Shown: piece by piece, positions 48,099 to 57,531 of the stretch
Numbering within the stretch: position 1 is the first letter of the stretch
How the letters are laid out: each line of letters begins with the position of its first letter
DNA from: Bacillota bacterium
GTDB lineage: Bacteria; Bacillota; Clostridia; Oscillospirales; Ruminococcaceae
NCBI GenBank assembly: GCA_023396225.1
Contig: JAEWWT010000027.1
Coordinates: 124,001-188,000, forward strand
Length of the DNA: 64,000 bases
Reading direction: 5' to 3'
Translations under genes and position numbers: made by a program
Notes under the pieces: generated by a model
The model's database searches: none
Told to the model about the DNA's origin: nothing
Seen by the model: the letters and a program-made list of their open reading frames with translations, nothing else

Positions 48099-48980
48099 AT
48101 GAGCAAATTTCAGGGTGTAACTGCACCTTATGAAACAGCACCGGATCTCAGAAGAATATATAATGTTTATGAGAAAAGGGCAGACTATTCGTTAAGTAAA
48201 ATTAGATTAACAAATTCATTGCTCATAAGCATGACAATTACAGTATTTATTACGTTCGTATTATTGTTAACGTTTAGAGATGCTTATATATTTTTAATTT
48301 CTGTAGCTGTTTTGTTTGCGGCTGGATTTGTTATCACCAATACCATCTTAAGATTGGATGGCTATGAAATTAAAAAAATAGAACGTGATGAGGGCTATTC
48401 GCCATGTTTTCTTCAGCTCATGAATCAGAAGATCAGCACCCATCACTACCCTATTAATATAATTGAGAAGGGCATTTTCAATAATATAAACGGAAACTAT
48501 GACCTGACTATAACGCAGTATAAAAATATTGTTCCATATACAATTCTGAATAATCCGCTTGCTCTGACAACTTTTTATCCTGTTTGCCTTGAAGCACTTT
48601 GCATGACGGGCGATGTGGCAATGGCAAAACAGATATATGAGCAGGGATTATATTTCATGCTCACATATATGGATAGTCCTGTCAATGGATATACAATCTG
48701 CAGAGCAATTGCAATATATGAATATACAATGGGCAATTATCAGGCAAGTCTTGAATGCTGTGACAACGCAATAATGTTGCTAAGTGAGGACAAAAACCAA
48801 AAGGATGCGCCTATACATCAAAGATTAAGTGCGCATATTAAATATATAGTTGCGCTCAATTATGCAGAGCAGGGACGCAAGCAGGAGGCTTTGCAAATCC
48901 TCAACAAAATAAGAATGGGGCTTGTTATTCCTTATACACTTGAACTTGTAAACAAGCTTCAGAATGAATTGATCAAATAG
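48099..48980 (+). CDS. Membrane protein with TPR-like cytoplasmic domain
   Basis: 293 residues from the ATG at 48099 (SD GGGAGGG nine bases upstream). Two adjacent spans (about 38-60 and 63-83) precede a helical region (about 120-290) with TPR-like spacing: CLEALCMTGDVAMAKQIYEQ, YEYTMGNYQASLECCDNAI, NYAEQGRKQEALQILNKI. It may be a membrane scaffold. It is inserted between khpA and rimM. A soluble protein of similar type lies at 56696-57340. No known family assigned. Confidence 0.7.
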   Translation: MSKFQGVTAPYETAPDLRRIYNVYEKRADYSLSKIRLTNSLLISMTITVFITFVLLLTFRDAYIFLISVAVLFAAGFVITNTILRLDGYEIKKIERDEGYSPCFLQLMNQKISTHHYPINIIEKGIFNNINGNYDLTITQYKNIVPYTILNNPLALTTFYPVCLEALCMTGDVAMAKQIYEQGLYFMLTYMDSPVNGYTICRAIAIYEYTMGNYQASLECCDNAIMLLSEDKNQKDAPIHQRLSAHIKYIVALNYAEQGRKQEALQILNKIRMGLVIPYTLELVNKLQNELIK

Positions 48981-49050
48981 GACAGATATTTGCTAAAGCA
49001 TTTAGCTATATATATTTCAATATTTTCTACGGAAAGGAAAGTAAAAATTG

Positions 49051-49563
49051 ATGAAACAATTTCTGGAGGTTGGGAGAATAGTTGCGGTTCAGGGACTGAA
49101 GGGCGAGTTCAGGGTTGAATCCTGGAGTAGCAGCCTTGAATTTATCTGCGACTTTGACAGACTTTATTTGGATAAGGGTGAAAAAGAAGTTACTGTTGAA
49201 CTTGCAAGACCTCATAAAAATGTTGTTGTTATGAAAATAAAGGGTATTGATACTGTTGAACAGGCTCAGATGCTTAGAAATAAAATCCTCTACATGAACA
49301 GGGATGATGTAGAACTTGAAGAAGGATGTTTCTTCATTCAGGACCTTATCGGACTTGACGTTGTTGATGCTGATGACGGAACTGTTTACGGGAAGCTTTG
49401 CGATGTCAGCTTTACAGGCGCAAATGATGTATATCACATCAAAAGACCTGACGGAAAGGGTGAGTGGCTTATTCCTGCTATTCCTGATGTCGTTGCTGAA
49501 ACAGATATTGAAGGCGGAAAGATGACCATTCACAAGATGGAGGGGCTTTTCGATGAGGATTGA
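49051..49563 (+). CDS. rimM: Ribosome maturation factor RimM
   Basis: 170 residues from the ATG at 49051. The N-terminal domain starts LEVGRIVAVQGLKGEFRVES and the PRC-barrel C-terminal half includes DLIGLDVVDADDGTVYGKL and EWLIPAIPDVV. It assists 16S rRNA processing and 30S head assembly with S19. It overlaps trmD by 11 bp, indicating translational coupling. Confidence 0.96.
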   Translation: MKQFLEVGRIVAVQGLKGEFRVESWSSSLEFICDFDRLYLDKGEKEVTVELARPHKNVVVMKIKGIDTVEQAQMLRNKILYMNRDDVELEEGCFFIQDLIGLDVVDADDGTVYGKLCDVSFTGANDVYHIKRPDGKGEWLIPAIPDVVAETDIEGGKMTIHKMEGLFDED

Positions 49564-50269
49564 CGTTGCAACCCTCTTCCCTGAAATGTGCGAAACAGTT
49601 TTATCTGAAAGCATTATCGGCAGGGCAAGAAAAGCTGAAAAGCTAGAGATATATTGCCATCAGATAAGAGATTATTCAAATGACAAGCACCGCCGTGTTG
49701 ATGACACACCATACGGCGGAGGAATGGGCATGGTAATGCAGGCAGAGCCTATTTACAGATGTTTTATGGGCGTTACTGAGAACTTTGAAGAAAAACCTTA
49801 TGTAATTTATATGTCACCAAAGGGAACAGTTTTTAATCAGAAAAAGGCAGTTGAGCTTGCATCTATGCAGAATATTTTTGTCATTTGCGGGCATTATGAA
49901 GGTGTAGATCAGAGAGTTATTGACAAAATTGTTGATGAAGAGGTTTCTATCGGTGATTATGTACTGACAGGTGGTGAACTTCCAGCACTTGTTATGATAG
50001 ATGCTGTTGCGAGAATGTGCGATGGAGTGCTGTCATCATCAGAATGTTACGAAGAGGAAAGTCACTTTTCAGGAATGCTTGAGTATCCGCATTATACTCG
50101 TCCGGAAGTGTGGGAGGGGATGGAAGTCCCACCGGTTTTGCTTACGGGACATCACAAGAATATTGCTGAATTCCGTCGTAATGAGGCTCTGAAAATAACA
50201 CAGGAAAGACGGCCGGATATGTACAAATCTTTGCCCGAAACATATATTATTAATAAAGGTAAGCGTTAA
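49553..50269 (+). CDS. trmD: tRNA (guanine-N1)-methyltransferase TrmD
   Basis: 238 residues. The SPOUT trefoil knot is seen in RRVDDTPYGGGMGMVMQ, CGHYEGVDQR and EVSIGDYVLTGGELPALVMID. It makes m1G37 in tRNAs reading CNN and GGG codons, preventing frameshifts. The downstream neighbour in most bacteria, rplS (L19), is missing here; a separate HPr unit follows after 268 bp. Confidence 0.97.
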   Translation: MRIDVATLFPEMCETVLSESIIGRARKAEKLEIYCHQIRDYSNDKHRRVDDTPYGGGMGMVMQAEPIYRCFMGVTENFEEKPYVIYMSPKGTVFNQKKAVELASMQNIFVICGHYEGVDQRVIDKIVDEEVSIGDYVLTGGELPALVMIDAVARMCDGVLSSSECYEEESHFSGMLEYPHYTRPEVWEGMEVPPVLLTGHHKNIAEFRRNEALKITQERRPDMYKSLPETYIINKGKR

Positions 50270-50441
50270 ATTGCTATTAGTGTTGAAAATTTATGTCTTA
50301 ATTGCATATAAAAAGATGTTGAAACTTAGTAATACATTATAATTGTGGTGATAATACACAAAGATAAAGGACAATAGTTAAGCCCGCTTAATTCAAATAG
50401 CAGAAAATTTGCTGAAAGTGCGAGAATAGTCAATTTTTACG

Positions 50442-50470
50442 TTGACTATACAAAAAATGCAATGTATAAT
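50442..50470 (+). promoter_or_regulatory. Promoter of the HPr gene
   Basis: TTGACT (50442-50447), 17-base spacer, TATAAT (50465-50470). Upstream, 50270-50441 shows no gene or clear terminator. Confidence 0.85.
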
Positions 50471-50537
50471 TATGTTATAGAAACGTACAGCATTATTAAT
50501 TGTAATATATAAGATGTCAGTTAGGAGAGAGAGTATT

Positions 50538-50810
50538 ATGTTCGTTAAAGATGTAATGGTTCAGAATCAGGTTGGTTTGCATGCACGTCCTGCTACATTC
50601 TTCATTCAGAAAGCAAACGAGTTCAAATCATCGATCTGGATTGAAAAGGAAGAAAGACGTGTAAATGCAAAGAGTCTTCTCGGTATCCTTTCCCTTGGTA
50701 TTGTTGGGGGAACACAGATCAGAATTATTGCTGACGGTTCAGATGAGGAAACTGCAGTTTCAGGTCTTGTTGATCTAGTAGAAAGCGGATTTGCTGAAGA
50801 AACCAGATAG
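50538..50810 (+). CDS. ptsH: HPr-family phosphocarrier protein
   Basis: 90 residues from the ATG at 50538 (SD AGGAGAG). The active-site His is in QVGLHARPATFF (about residue 16) and the regulatory Ser region reads NAKSLLGILSLGI (about 45-57), where HPr kinase acts. It passes phosphate from EI to sugar-specific EII units and, when Ser-phosphorylated, cooperates with CcpA. No EI gene is adjacent, so it is a stand-alone HPr. Confidence 0.92.
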   Translation: MFVKDVMVQNQVGLHARPATFFIQKANEFKSSIWIEKEERRVNAKSLLGILSLGIVGGTQIRIIADGSDEETAVSGLVDLVESGFAEETR

Positions 50811-50827
50811 TTTTCATATATTTAACC

Positions 50828-50858
50828 AGCACTGTAGATATTACAGTGCTTTTTTTTT
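50828..50858 (+). terminator. Terminator of the HPr gene
   Basis: Stem AGCACTGTA/TACAGTGCT followed by T8. Confidence 0.95.
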
Positions 50859-51046
50859 ATAAAACACAGCATAATGCACAAGTATTAACAATTTGTTCAC
50901 ACAAATTGATTAAGCTTGTGATAAAATAAGTGTATTAATAATATGACAACTTATGGTGTTTTTTAGCGTTGTTAAAAAGAGAATATAATAGAAGCAGTAA
51001 GTGGTAATTGTATTTACGGCTTATTATCGAAAGGATGGCTAAACAA

Positions 51047-52132
51047 ATGTCAAACAGACTGTTTCAAGGGTTAATCCATCAGATGCGTGATACTATGGAT
51101 TGTGTGATAGGGGTTGTCGATTCGTCGGCTACAATTATCGCCTGCAGTGAACTTTCTAAAATTGGCACCACAAATGAATTTGTGTCCCTTGATCTTAGTG
51201 ATTCGCATGATGTTTTTGTTCGTGACGGGTATACATACAAGCCGTTCGGCGCTCATATAAAGCCTGATTATGCTGTGTTTGTTCAGGGAACAGATGAAAA
51301 TGCCGCTAAATATGTAAATATTATGGCAATTACACTTTCTTCAATTAAGCAATATTATGATGAAAAGTATGACAGAAACAACTTTGTAAAGAATGTTGTT
51401 CTTGATAACGTCCTTCCTGGTGATGTTGTTGTCAAGGCAAGAGAACTTCATTTTAACAATGATGTTACAAGGGTTGTTCTTCTTATAAGAATTGTATCCT
51501 CGAACGATGTTTCTGCTTATGATGTTATTCAGAATCTTTTCCCTGATAAGACAAAGGATTTTGTATTCACTATTACTGAAACTGATATAGTTCTTGTAAA
51601 GGAAACTAAGGCAGGCGTTGAATCCAAGGATCTTGAAAAGCTTGCACGTTCAATTTCCGATACACTTTCAAGTGAATTCTATACAAGAGTAAACGTCGGA
51701 ATAGGCACATCCGTAATGGGGGTTAAGGATCTTGCCCGTTCCTTTAAGGAAGCTCAGATTGCTCTTGAAGTAGGAAAGGTATTTGATACTGATAAGATTA
51801 TCGTTTCTTACGATAACCTCGGTATTGCAAGACTTATCTACCATCTCCCGACAACTCTTTGTGAAACATTCCTTCAGGAAGTTTTCAAGAGAGGTTCAAT
51901 TGAATCTCTTGACCACGAAACATTGTTTACTATCCAGAGATTCTTTGAAAACAATCTCAACGTTTCAGAAACTTCAAGAAAGCTTTTTGTTCACAGAAAT
52001 ACACTTGTATACAGACTTGAGAAAATCAAGAAGCTTACAGGACTTGACCTGAGAGAGTTTGACCATGCTATCATCTTCAAAATTGCACTTATGGTTAAGA
52101 AATATCTGTCAGCAAATCCAGTTAAGTTCTGA
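51047..52132 (+). CDS. PucR/CdaR-type transcriptional regulator
   Basis: 361 residues from the ATG at 51047, 13 bases after AAAGG. The middle GGDEF-like region (about 210-255, RVNVGIGTSVMGVKDLARSF) and the C-terminal helix-turn-helix (about 300-355, NNLNVSETSRKLFVHRNTLVYRL) are those of the PucR/CdaR family, activators of sugar-acid, purine or amino-acid pathways. The N-terminal about 130 residues would sense an unknown ligand. Monocistronic; the target is not obvious from neighbours. Confidence 0.87.
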   Translation: MSNRLFQGLIHQMRDTMDCVIGVVDSSATIIACSELSKIGTTNEFVSLDLSDSHDVFVRDGYTYKPFGAHIKPDYAVFVQGTDENAAKYVNIMAITLSSIKQYYDEKYDRNNFVKNVVLDNVLPGDVVVKARELHFNNDVTRVVLLIRIVSSNDVSAYDVIQNLFPDKTKDFVFTITETDIVLVKETKAGVESKDLEKLARSISDTLSSEFYTRVNVGIGTSVMGVKDLARSFKEAQIALEVGKVFDTDKIIVSYDNLGIARLIYHLPTTLCETFLQEVFKRGSIESLDHETLFTIQRFFENNLNVSETSRKLFVHRNTLVYRLEKIKKLTGLDLREFDHAIIFKIALMVKKYLSANPVKF

Positions 52133-52162
52133 TTTTTATAAATTTAAAATATTGGACAATAG

Positions 52163-52190
52163 GGGCAGAGATTTATTTTTCTGCCCTTTT
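52163..52190 (+). terminator. Terminator
   Basis: Stem GGGCAG/CTGCCC with a T-run, between the regulator and ftsE. Confidence 0.85.
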
Positions 52191-52213
52191 GTTAAGTTTA
52201 GGCGGTGCTGAAT

Positions 52214-52879
52214 TTGGTCGAATTAAAGAATGTGTCCGTTACATATGCAAACGGCGTTGACGCTTTGAACAATGTCAGTCTTAAAATAAATGACGGAGAT
52301 TTTGTGTTTGTTGTTGGTGAATCGGGGGCAGGGAAAAGTACGCTCATTAAGCTTTTGCTTAAGGAAATAGAGCCAAACAGCGGGCATATAATGGTTAACG
52401 GGTTTAACCTAAACAAGATTAGAATTAGTAAGGCACATAAATTAAGACGTACTATTGGCTTTGTATTTCAGGATTTCAAGCTTATAAATACAATGAATGT
52501 TTATGATAATGTTGCGTTTGTTCTGAGAAGTATTGACGCTCCTTTAAATTACATAAGAAACCGTGTGCCATATGTTATTAGTCTTGTAGGTCTTAAAGAC
52601 AAGATAAAGTCATATCCGACAGAGCTTTCAGGCGGTGAGCAGCAGAGAGTTGCCCTTGCAAGAGCGCTTGTAAATGACCCAAAGCTTATTATCGCAGATG
52701 AGCCGACAGGTAACCTTGACCCAAGGACATCCCTTGAAATCGTTGAATTGCTCCAGGCTATCAATCAGTGCGGGACTACTGTTATGATGGTAACGCATGA
52801 GCATGAGCTTGTAAGGCATTTTGGAGGAAGAACCGTTACAATCAAGAACGGGGAAATTGTATTTGATGACTACATTTAA
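52214..52879 (+). CDS. ftsE: Cell division ATP-binding protein FtsE
   Basis: 221 residues from TTG 52214 (MVELKNVSVTYANGV), eight bases after AGGCGG; a GTG at 52205 overlaps the SD. ABC motifs: Walker A GESGAGKSTL, signature LSGGEQQRVALARA, Walker B LIIADEPTGNLD and the H-loop in THEHE. With FtsX it forms the transmembrane switch that activates peptidoglycan hydrolases at the septum. It heads a four-gene cluster ending with an M23 hydrolase and a CtpA-like protease. Confidence 0.95.
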   Translation: MVELKNVSVTYANGVDALNNVSLKINDGDFVFVVGESGAGKSTLIKLLLKEIEPNSGHIMVNGFNLNKIRISKAHKLRRTIGFVFQDFKLINTMNVYDNVAFVLRSIDAPLNYIRNRVPYVISLVGLKDKIKSYPTELSGGEQQRVALARALVNDPKLIIADEPTGNLDPRTSLEIVELLQAINQCGTTVMMVTHEHELVRHFGGRTVTIKNGEIVFDDYI

Positions 52880-52905
52880 CTGTGTCGGAAAGGTTTGGAT
52901 TAATC

Positions 52906-53811
52906 GTGAAACTTAGCAGTGCTAATTACCTGTTTAAACAGGGTTTAAGAAATGTATGGACAAACAGGATAATGTCATTTGCGTCATTCTGTATTCTTCT
53001 TGTATCATTGCTGATGATTGGATTTGCGGTATTGTTTACCCAGAATATCAATCTCTTTATCGGCAGCATTGAAGAAAAGAATGAGGTAGTTATTTTCCTT
53101 AACGATGATATTACAGACGAAATGATTGAAAAAATGGAAATCAAGCTCAAAGGTATGGATAACATAAAGGAAGTTGTTTTCTATTCAAAAGAGCAGGCAT
53201 TTGCTGACCTGAAAGCCAATATGCAGAATGCAGAAGAGCTTTTCAATTATGTCGGTGAGGAAAGCCCTTTGCCTGATTCGTTTAAAATCAGAGTTACTGA
53301 CATTTCAAAGATGAGCCCTACACTAATGGGTATAAATGCACTTGAGGGTATAGATACGGTAAAAGCTCCTACTGACTTTATCAGTATTCTTACAGGACTT
53401 AAAAATATTACTACTATTATTTCAGGAACTGTTCTTGTTGCACTTATAATAATCTGCCTTGTAATTATCTCAAATGCAACAAGGGCAAGCGTTGATATAA
53501 GAAAACGTGAAATTGCAATCATGAAGTATGTCGGTGCAACAAACGCATTCATTAAGATTCCTTTCTTTGTAGAGGGTATGCTAATGGGTGTTATAGCAGG
53601 TGTTGCTTCTACATTCATCACATGGGGTTGTTACGATAAGCTTTGTGAGATACTTGCTTCTGATTCAACGCTCTGGAACATCATGGGTATTTCGGGATTT
53701 ATTCCTTTCAGTTCAATTGCACTTTTTGCAGCAGTAAGTTATATTGCTGCGGGAGCATTTATCGGTGCAATTGGTACAGTTCTCAGTACAAGAAAGTATG
53801 TTAAGGTCTGA
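52906..53811 (+). CDS. ftsX: Cell division permease-like protein FtsX
   Basis: 301 residues from GTG 52906 (MKLSSANYLFKQGLRNVWTN). Four spans: one near residue 25-45, then a large outer domain (about 50-165, EEKNEVVIFLNDDITDEM), then three C-terminal spans with VDIRKREIAIMKYVGATNAF. The outer loop binds hydrolases of the EnvC/PcsB type, which fits the M23 protein encoded next. Confidence 0.95.
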   Translation: MKLSSANYLFKQGLRNVWTNRIMSFASFCILLVSLLMIGFAVLFTQNINLFIGSIEEKNEVVIFLNDDITDEMIEKMEIKLKGMDNIKEVVFYSKEQAFADLKANMQNAEELFNYVGEESPLPDSFKIRVTDISKMSPTLMGINALEGIDTVKAPTDFISILTGLKNITTIISGTVLVALIIICLVIISNATRASVDIRKREIAIMKYVGATNAFIKIPFFVEGMLMGVIAGVASTFITWGCYDKLCEILASDSTLWNIMGISGFIPFSSIALFAAVSYIAAGAFIGAIGTVLSTRKYVKV

Positions 53812-53828
53812 TATGGAGGCGAAGCAGT

Positions 53829-55127
53829 ATGGGTAATAAAATCAAACGTATTGTTGCTTCATGTCTGGCAGCATTAATTTGCATTACATGTTTTTGCTGG
53901 TCAGACGGTCTTGAGTATAGTATTTCAGCAGATACAATGTCAGAACTTGAAGCAAAGCAAAAGGAACTTGCAAATCAGCGTAAAGATCTTGAAAGCAGTA
54001 TGAGTGCAATCGAGGGTAAGGCTGAAGAGCAGGATGAGTATCTTGCGGAATATGATAAGAGAATGAAAATTCAGGAGCAGGAAATTGAAGTTGTCAAGGA
54101 GCAGCTTGCTTTGCTTGAAACTGATATTGAACAGCTCATTTCAGATATAGAACAGAAACAGATTGAGGTTGACAAGGGCATAGAGCAGTTTCGTAAAAGG
54201 CTTCGTGCTTTATATATATCAGGAAATGACAGTCTTGCATCTGTAATTGCAGGTTCAAATGACTTTTATGATATGCTGGCAAGAATGGAACTTGTTGAAA
54301 GAATTTCTGAGCATGACAATCAGATGATTGAGGATCTCAAGACAATGATTCAGGAACTTGAAACCTCAAAAACAGAACTTGAACAGGATCTTGCTGATCT
54401 TGAAGCAAAAAAGGCTGAACAGGAAAAAAATCTTGCCGAACTTCAGGAAACGTATAATAATCATGCAGAAACAAAAGCTATGTATGAAGCAAAACAGGCT
54501 GATTACGAAAAACGTTCTGATGAGATAGATGCGGAAGAAGCTCAAGTTGAGCAGGCTCTTCAGGAGGAGATCCGAAGGAAGCAGGAGGAACTTGAAAGAA
54601 AGCGTAAGGAAGAGGAAGAACGCAGACGTAAGGAAGAGGAACTCAGAAAGCAGCAGGCTGAGGCTAACGGGCAGCAATATGTTCCTGATAATACTCCTAC
54701 AACGCCTTCCTATTCTGCAACAGGATTTATATGGCCTGTTCCTACTGTAAGGAACATGTCAGATAAATACGGAAACAGATGGATTGTTGAAGAACAGAGA
54801 TATGACTTTCACAAGGGTATAGATATTACAAAGCCTGGCTGCGGAGGAAGCGAAATTGTTGCGGCAGCAGCGGGAACAGTGATTACAGCGGCAAACACAG
54901 GTAATGGTTACGGATACCATGTTGTTATTGACCACGGCGACAAGATTTCCACACTTTATGGTCATTGCAGCAGTCTTGCAGTAAGCGCAGGGCAGGAAGT
55001 CACACAAGGACAGGTTATAGGCTACATAGGAAGTACAGGTTATTCTTATGGTAATCATCTTCATTTTGAAGTCAGAATTAATGGACAGCATACTGACCCG
55101 CTGAACTATGTTTCAGTAAACAATTAA
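53829..55127 (+). CDS. Coiled-coil M23 peptidoglycan hydrolase (EnvC/PcsB-like)
   Basis: 432 residues. Signal peptide (about 1-33), a long coiled coil (about 38-285, very rich in Glu/Lys/Arg/Gln in its last 40 residues), a short linker and an M23 domain (about 300-428). The zinc motifs are HKGIDI and NHLHFEV, plus the catalytic GHCSSL, so unlike E. coli EnvC it should be catalytically active. It is probably the hydrolase activated by FtsEX for daughter-cell separation. SD TGGAGGCG; 17 bp after ftsX. Confidence 0.92.
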   Translation: MGNKIKRIVASCLAALICITCFCWSDGLEYSISADTMSELEAKQKELANQRKDLESSMSAIEGKAEEQDEYLAEYDKRMKIQEQEIEVVKEQLALLETDIEQLISDIEQKQIEVDKGIEQFRKRLRALYISGNDSLASVIAGSNDFYDMLARMELVERISEHDNQMIEDLKTMIQELETSKTELEQDLADLEAKKAEQEKNLAELQETYNNHAETKAMYEAKQADYEKRSDEIDAEEAQVEQALQEEIRRKQEELERKRKEEEERRRKEEELRKQQAEANGQQYVPDNTPTTPSYSATGFIWPVPTVRNMSDKYGNRWIVEEQRYDFHKGIDITKPGCGGSEIVAAAAGTVITAANTGNGYGYHVVIDHGDKISTLYGHCSSLAVSAGQEVTQGQVIGYIGSTGYSYGNHLHFEVRINGQHTDPLNYVSVNN

Positions 55128-55146
55128 TCAGAGAGGTTTCATTATA

Positions 55147-56361
55147 ATGAACAAAAAATTATCGCTTGGTGTAACAATAGGATTGATGGCACTTACTGCG
55201 GCGGTTACATTTATTATTACCTATAATTATTCACTGGGCGTTTTCAATGAGAAGGTAAAGAGCGTTTCCGAAAAGGAAGGCTTTTATACAAAGCTTGCAG
55301 AGCTTGATAAGTATGTAAGGGCCAATTACTTTACAGATCTTAATGAAGAAGATCTTCTTAAAGGAATCATAACAGGTTATATCTCCGGTCTTGATGATCC
55401 TTATGCAACATATTATACAGAAGAAGAATATGCAGCACTTTCTCAGAAAGAAACCGGAGTAGCAACAGGTCTTGGGTTTAATTATAAACGTGAAGAAAGC
55501 GGATATATCGTGATTACCGACGTTACAGAGAGTACTTCTGCTGCTGATAGGGGACTTGTTGCAGGGGATGTTATCACTGCTGTAAACAATACTGACGTAA
55601 TTGCATTTGAGGGCGGATATGATGCGGCTGTAAAGCTGTTTACCTGTGCAGAGGGAACAAAGGTAAAATTACATATCAAGCGTATTACAACTGAAGGAAT
55701 TGCAGAGTTTTTCTCAATTGATGTTATTTCTTCAACAACTGAAATAGTTTCTGTAACAAGTCATATGATAGATACAAGAGGATATATAAAAATATCTTCA
55801 TTTAACGATAAAACACCTGAACAGTTCAAGACACAGTTGGATACAATTCTGTCACAGGGCGCAACATCACTGATACTTGATTTAAGGGGCAACTCAAGCG
55901 AAAGAGTTTCAGCAATGGGTGATACTGTTGACTATCTTTTGGGAGCAGGGCAGATTGTAACTGCAAAGTATAAGGATAAGAGCGAAGTAATTGTTGAAAC
56001 TACTGAGGCAAATCAGGTTAAGCTTCCTATGGTTGTTCTTGTTGATAACAATACTGCAAGCTGCGGAGAACTCTTTGCTTTTGCACTAAGGGATAATGCA
56101 GGGGCACAGACCGTTGGCATGACTACTTTTGGTAAGGGCGTAATGCAGGTTACAAACAAGCTTACAGACGGAAGTGCTGTAAGAATATCTGTTGCCGTTC
56201 TCCAGACAGAAAAAAGCGGTGACTTTAACGGTGTCGGAATGAAACCGCAGTTTGAAGTTGCATTGCCTCCGGATGTGACACTTTCAGATTTAACTGAAGA
56301 AAACCATGACAGGGATACACAGCTTCAGAAAGCAATTGAAGTTGCTGATACAATACAATAA
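55147..56361 (+). CDS. S41 C-terminal processing peptidase (CtpA-like) with PDZ domain
   Basis: 404 residues. N-terminal membrane anchor (about 7-27), PDZ domain (about 95-180, GYIVITDVTESTSAADRGL) and S41 protease (about 200-370). The catalytic Ser is in NNTASCGELFAFAL and the Lys in TTFGKGVMQ. It would cleave exported proteins from their C-terminus, commonly wall hydrolases. The position after the M23 gene suggests it may control that hydrolase. Confidence 0.92.
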   Translation: MNKKLSLGVTIGLMALTAAVTFIITYNYSLGVFNEKVKSVSEKEGFYTKLAELDKYVRANYFTDLNEEDLLKGIITGYISGLDDPYATYYTEEEYAALSQKETGVATGLGFNYKREESGYIVITDVTESTSAADRGLVAGDVITAVNNTDVIAFEGGYDAAVKLFTCAEGTKVKLHIKRITTEGIAEFFSIDVISSTTEIVSVTSHMIDTRGYIKISSFNDKTPEQFKTQLDTILSQGATSLILDLRGNSSERVSAMGDTVDYLLGAGQIVTAKYKDKSEVIVETTEANQVKLPMVVLVDNNTASCGELFAFALRDNAGAQTVGMTTFGKGVMQVTNKLTDGSAVRISVAVLQTEKSGDFNGVGMKPQFEVALPPDVTLSDLTEENHDRDTQLQKAIEVADTIQ

Positions 56362-56382
56362 AACAGTTAAAGGAGATTTATA

Positions 56383-56691
56383 ATGATTGATCATTTGAGG
56401 TGGCCGTATATAGTTGTTCTACTTCTTATAACAGCAGGGCTTGTTATGGATGGAATCACATTTGCAAAGCTTAAAACTCTGGAGGGCAAGGAGCTTGCCG
56501 AATATGCCACAACTTTTGTAAAGTTTTATAAGATTGTAATAAATGTATTTTTTGCAGCAGTATTCATTTGGATTATTATTAACAGCAAAATGCTGCCTGT
56601 CTATCTGATTATATTTGGTTTACTGGCTGTTTTATTGATTGCTGATTCGGTTATTAGTCTGATTATTAAAATGAAATACAGAGTGAAGTGA
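56383..56691 (+). CDS. Small three-span membrane protein
   Basis: 102 residues with three hydrophobic segments (about 7-24, 48-68 and 71-95) and a basic end (KMKYRVK). SD AAAGGAG precedes the ATG. 21 bp after the S41 gene and 4 bp before the next gene, so part of the ftsEX transcript. No family recognised. Confidence 0.68.
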   Translation: MIDHLRWPYIVVLLLITAGLVMDGITFAKLKTLEGKELAEYATTFVKFYKIVINVFFAAVFIWIIINSKMLPVYLIIFGLLAVLLIADSVISLIIKMKYRVK

Positions 56692-56695
56692 TATT

Positions 56696-57340
56696 TTGTT
56701 TGGGCAGAAAAATTATTATAAGGAATCACTGAAAATTCTTGCAGAACAGGGCTACTCTGATGAATATGTTGAAGAACTGAAAAAAGGCATTGCCGCTTCA
56801 AAGGGTACCAAGGCAGCGGAGGGTATATGCAATCTGACTAACGCGTATATTTTCAGGGGTGAGCTGTCAGAAGCGGTCAAAGCATTTGAGAATGTGGAAA
56901 TGAAAAGGCTCAAGCCTTATATAGCAGGTATTCTTGCAGGTAACATGATGTTATGTCTGTTCATTCTTAATAAATTCAAGGAAGTAGACGAGCTTTTTGA
57001 AAAGTATAACGATATGATTTTGCGTGATAATTCCGTTGTGATGAAGCGTTCCCTTGCTATTCATGAGCATATTCGCAAGAGATATGAAAACTCTGTTACT
57101 ATACTTATAAAAATCATAGATGAAGCTGATCCGAGAGATACTATGTTTGTGGATATATGCCTTATAAAATCATTTTTGCGCCTGGATATGTACGAAAGGG
57201 CGTTTGAATTTTCAAAGGGGCTTGACAGATATAACAATAAGAACGAGCTTACAGATGAAGTCACAAAGCTAAGAAAAAAGATTTTTGACAACCTGAGTGC
57301 AGAAAACAAGGTTAAGATGATAAAAAAACGTGTTAAATAA
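56696..57340 (+). CDS. TPR-like helical protein
   Basis: 214 residues from TTG 56696; no alternative start nearby gives a better SD (only GTGAAGTG upstream). The sequence is helical with tetratricopeptide-like periodicity (AEGICNLTNAYIFRGELSEAV, then KRYENSVTILIKIIDEADP) and no membrane span. It closes the ftsEX-type operon just before a strong terminator. Function unknown; perhaps a cytoplasmic partner of the preceding membrane protein. Confidence 0.65.
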   Translation: MFGQKNYYKESLKILAEQGYSDEYVEELKKGIAASKGTKAAEGICNLTNAYIFRGELSEAVKAFENVEMKRLKPYIAGILAGNMMLCLFILNKFKEVDELFEKYNDMILRDNSVVMKRSLAIHEHIRKRYENSVTILIKIIDEADPRDTMFVDICLIKSFLRLDMYERAFEFSKGLDRYNNKNELTDEVTKLRKKIFDNLSAENKVKMIKKRVK

Positions 57341-57384
57341 AACATCCGCACACCGTGCAGCAAGCATGGTGTGCGGATGTTTTT
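57341..57384 (+). terminator. Terminator of the ftsEX operon
   Basis: A 14-bp stem AACATCCGCACACC/GGTGTGCGGATGTT with T4. Confidence 0.93.
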
Positions 57385-57531
57385 AACAGCATGAAAAAAA
57401 GCGCATATTATGTATTACAATTCCCCTATCAATTTTATTCAGTAATGTATTTTTTAAATTCATTACGTCAACAATATAATTGAACACCGTTTATTTGGTG
57501 ATGATATTACTGTAAATAGGAGTTGTTAAAA

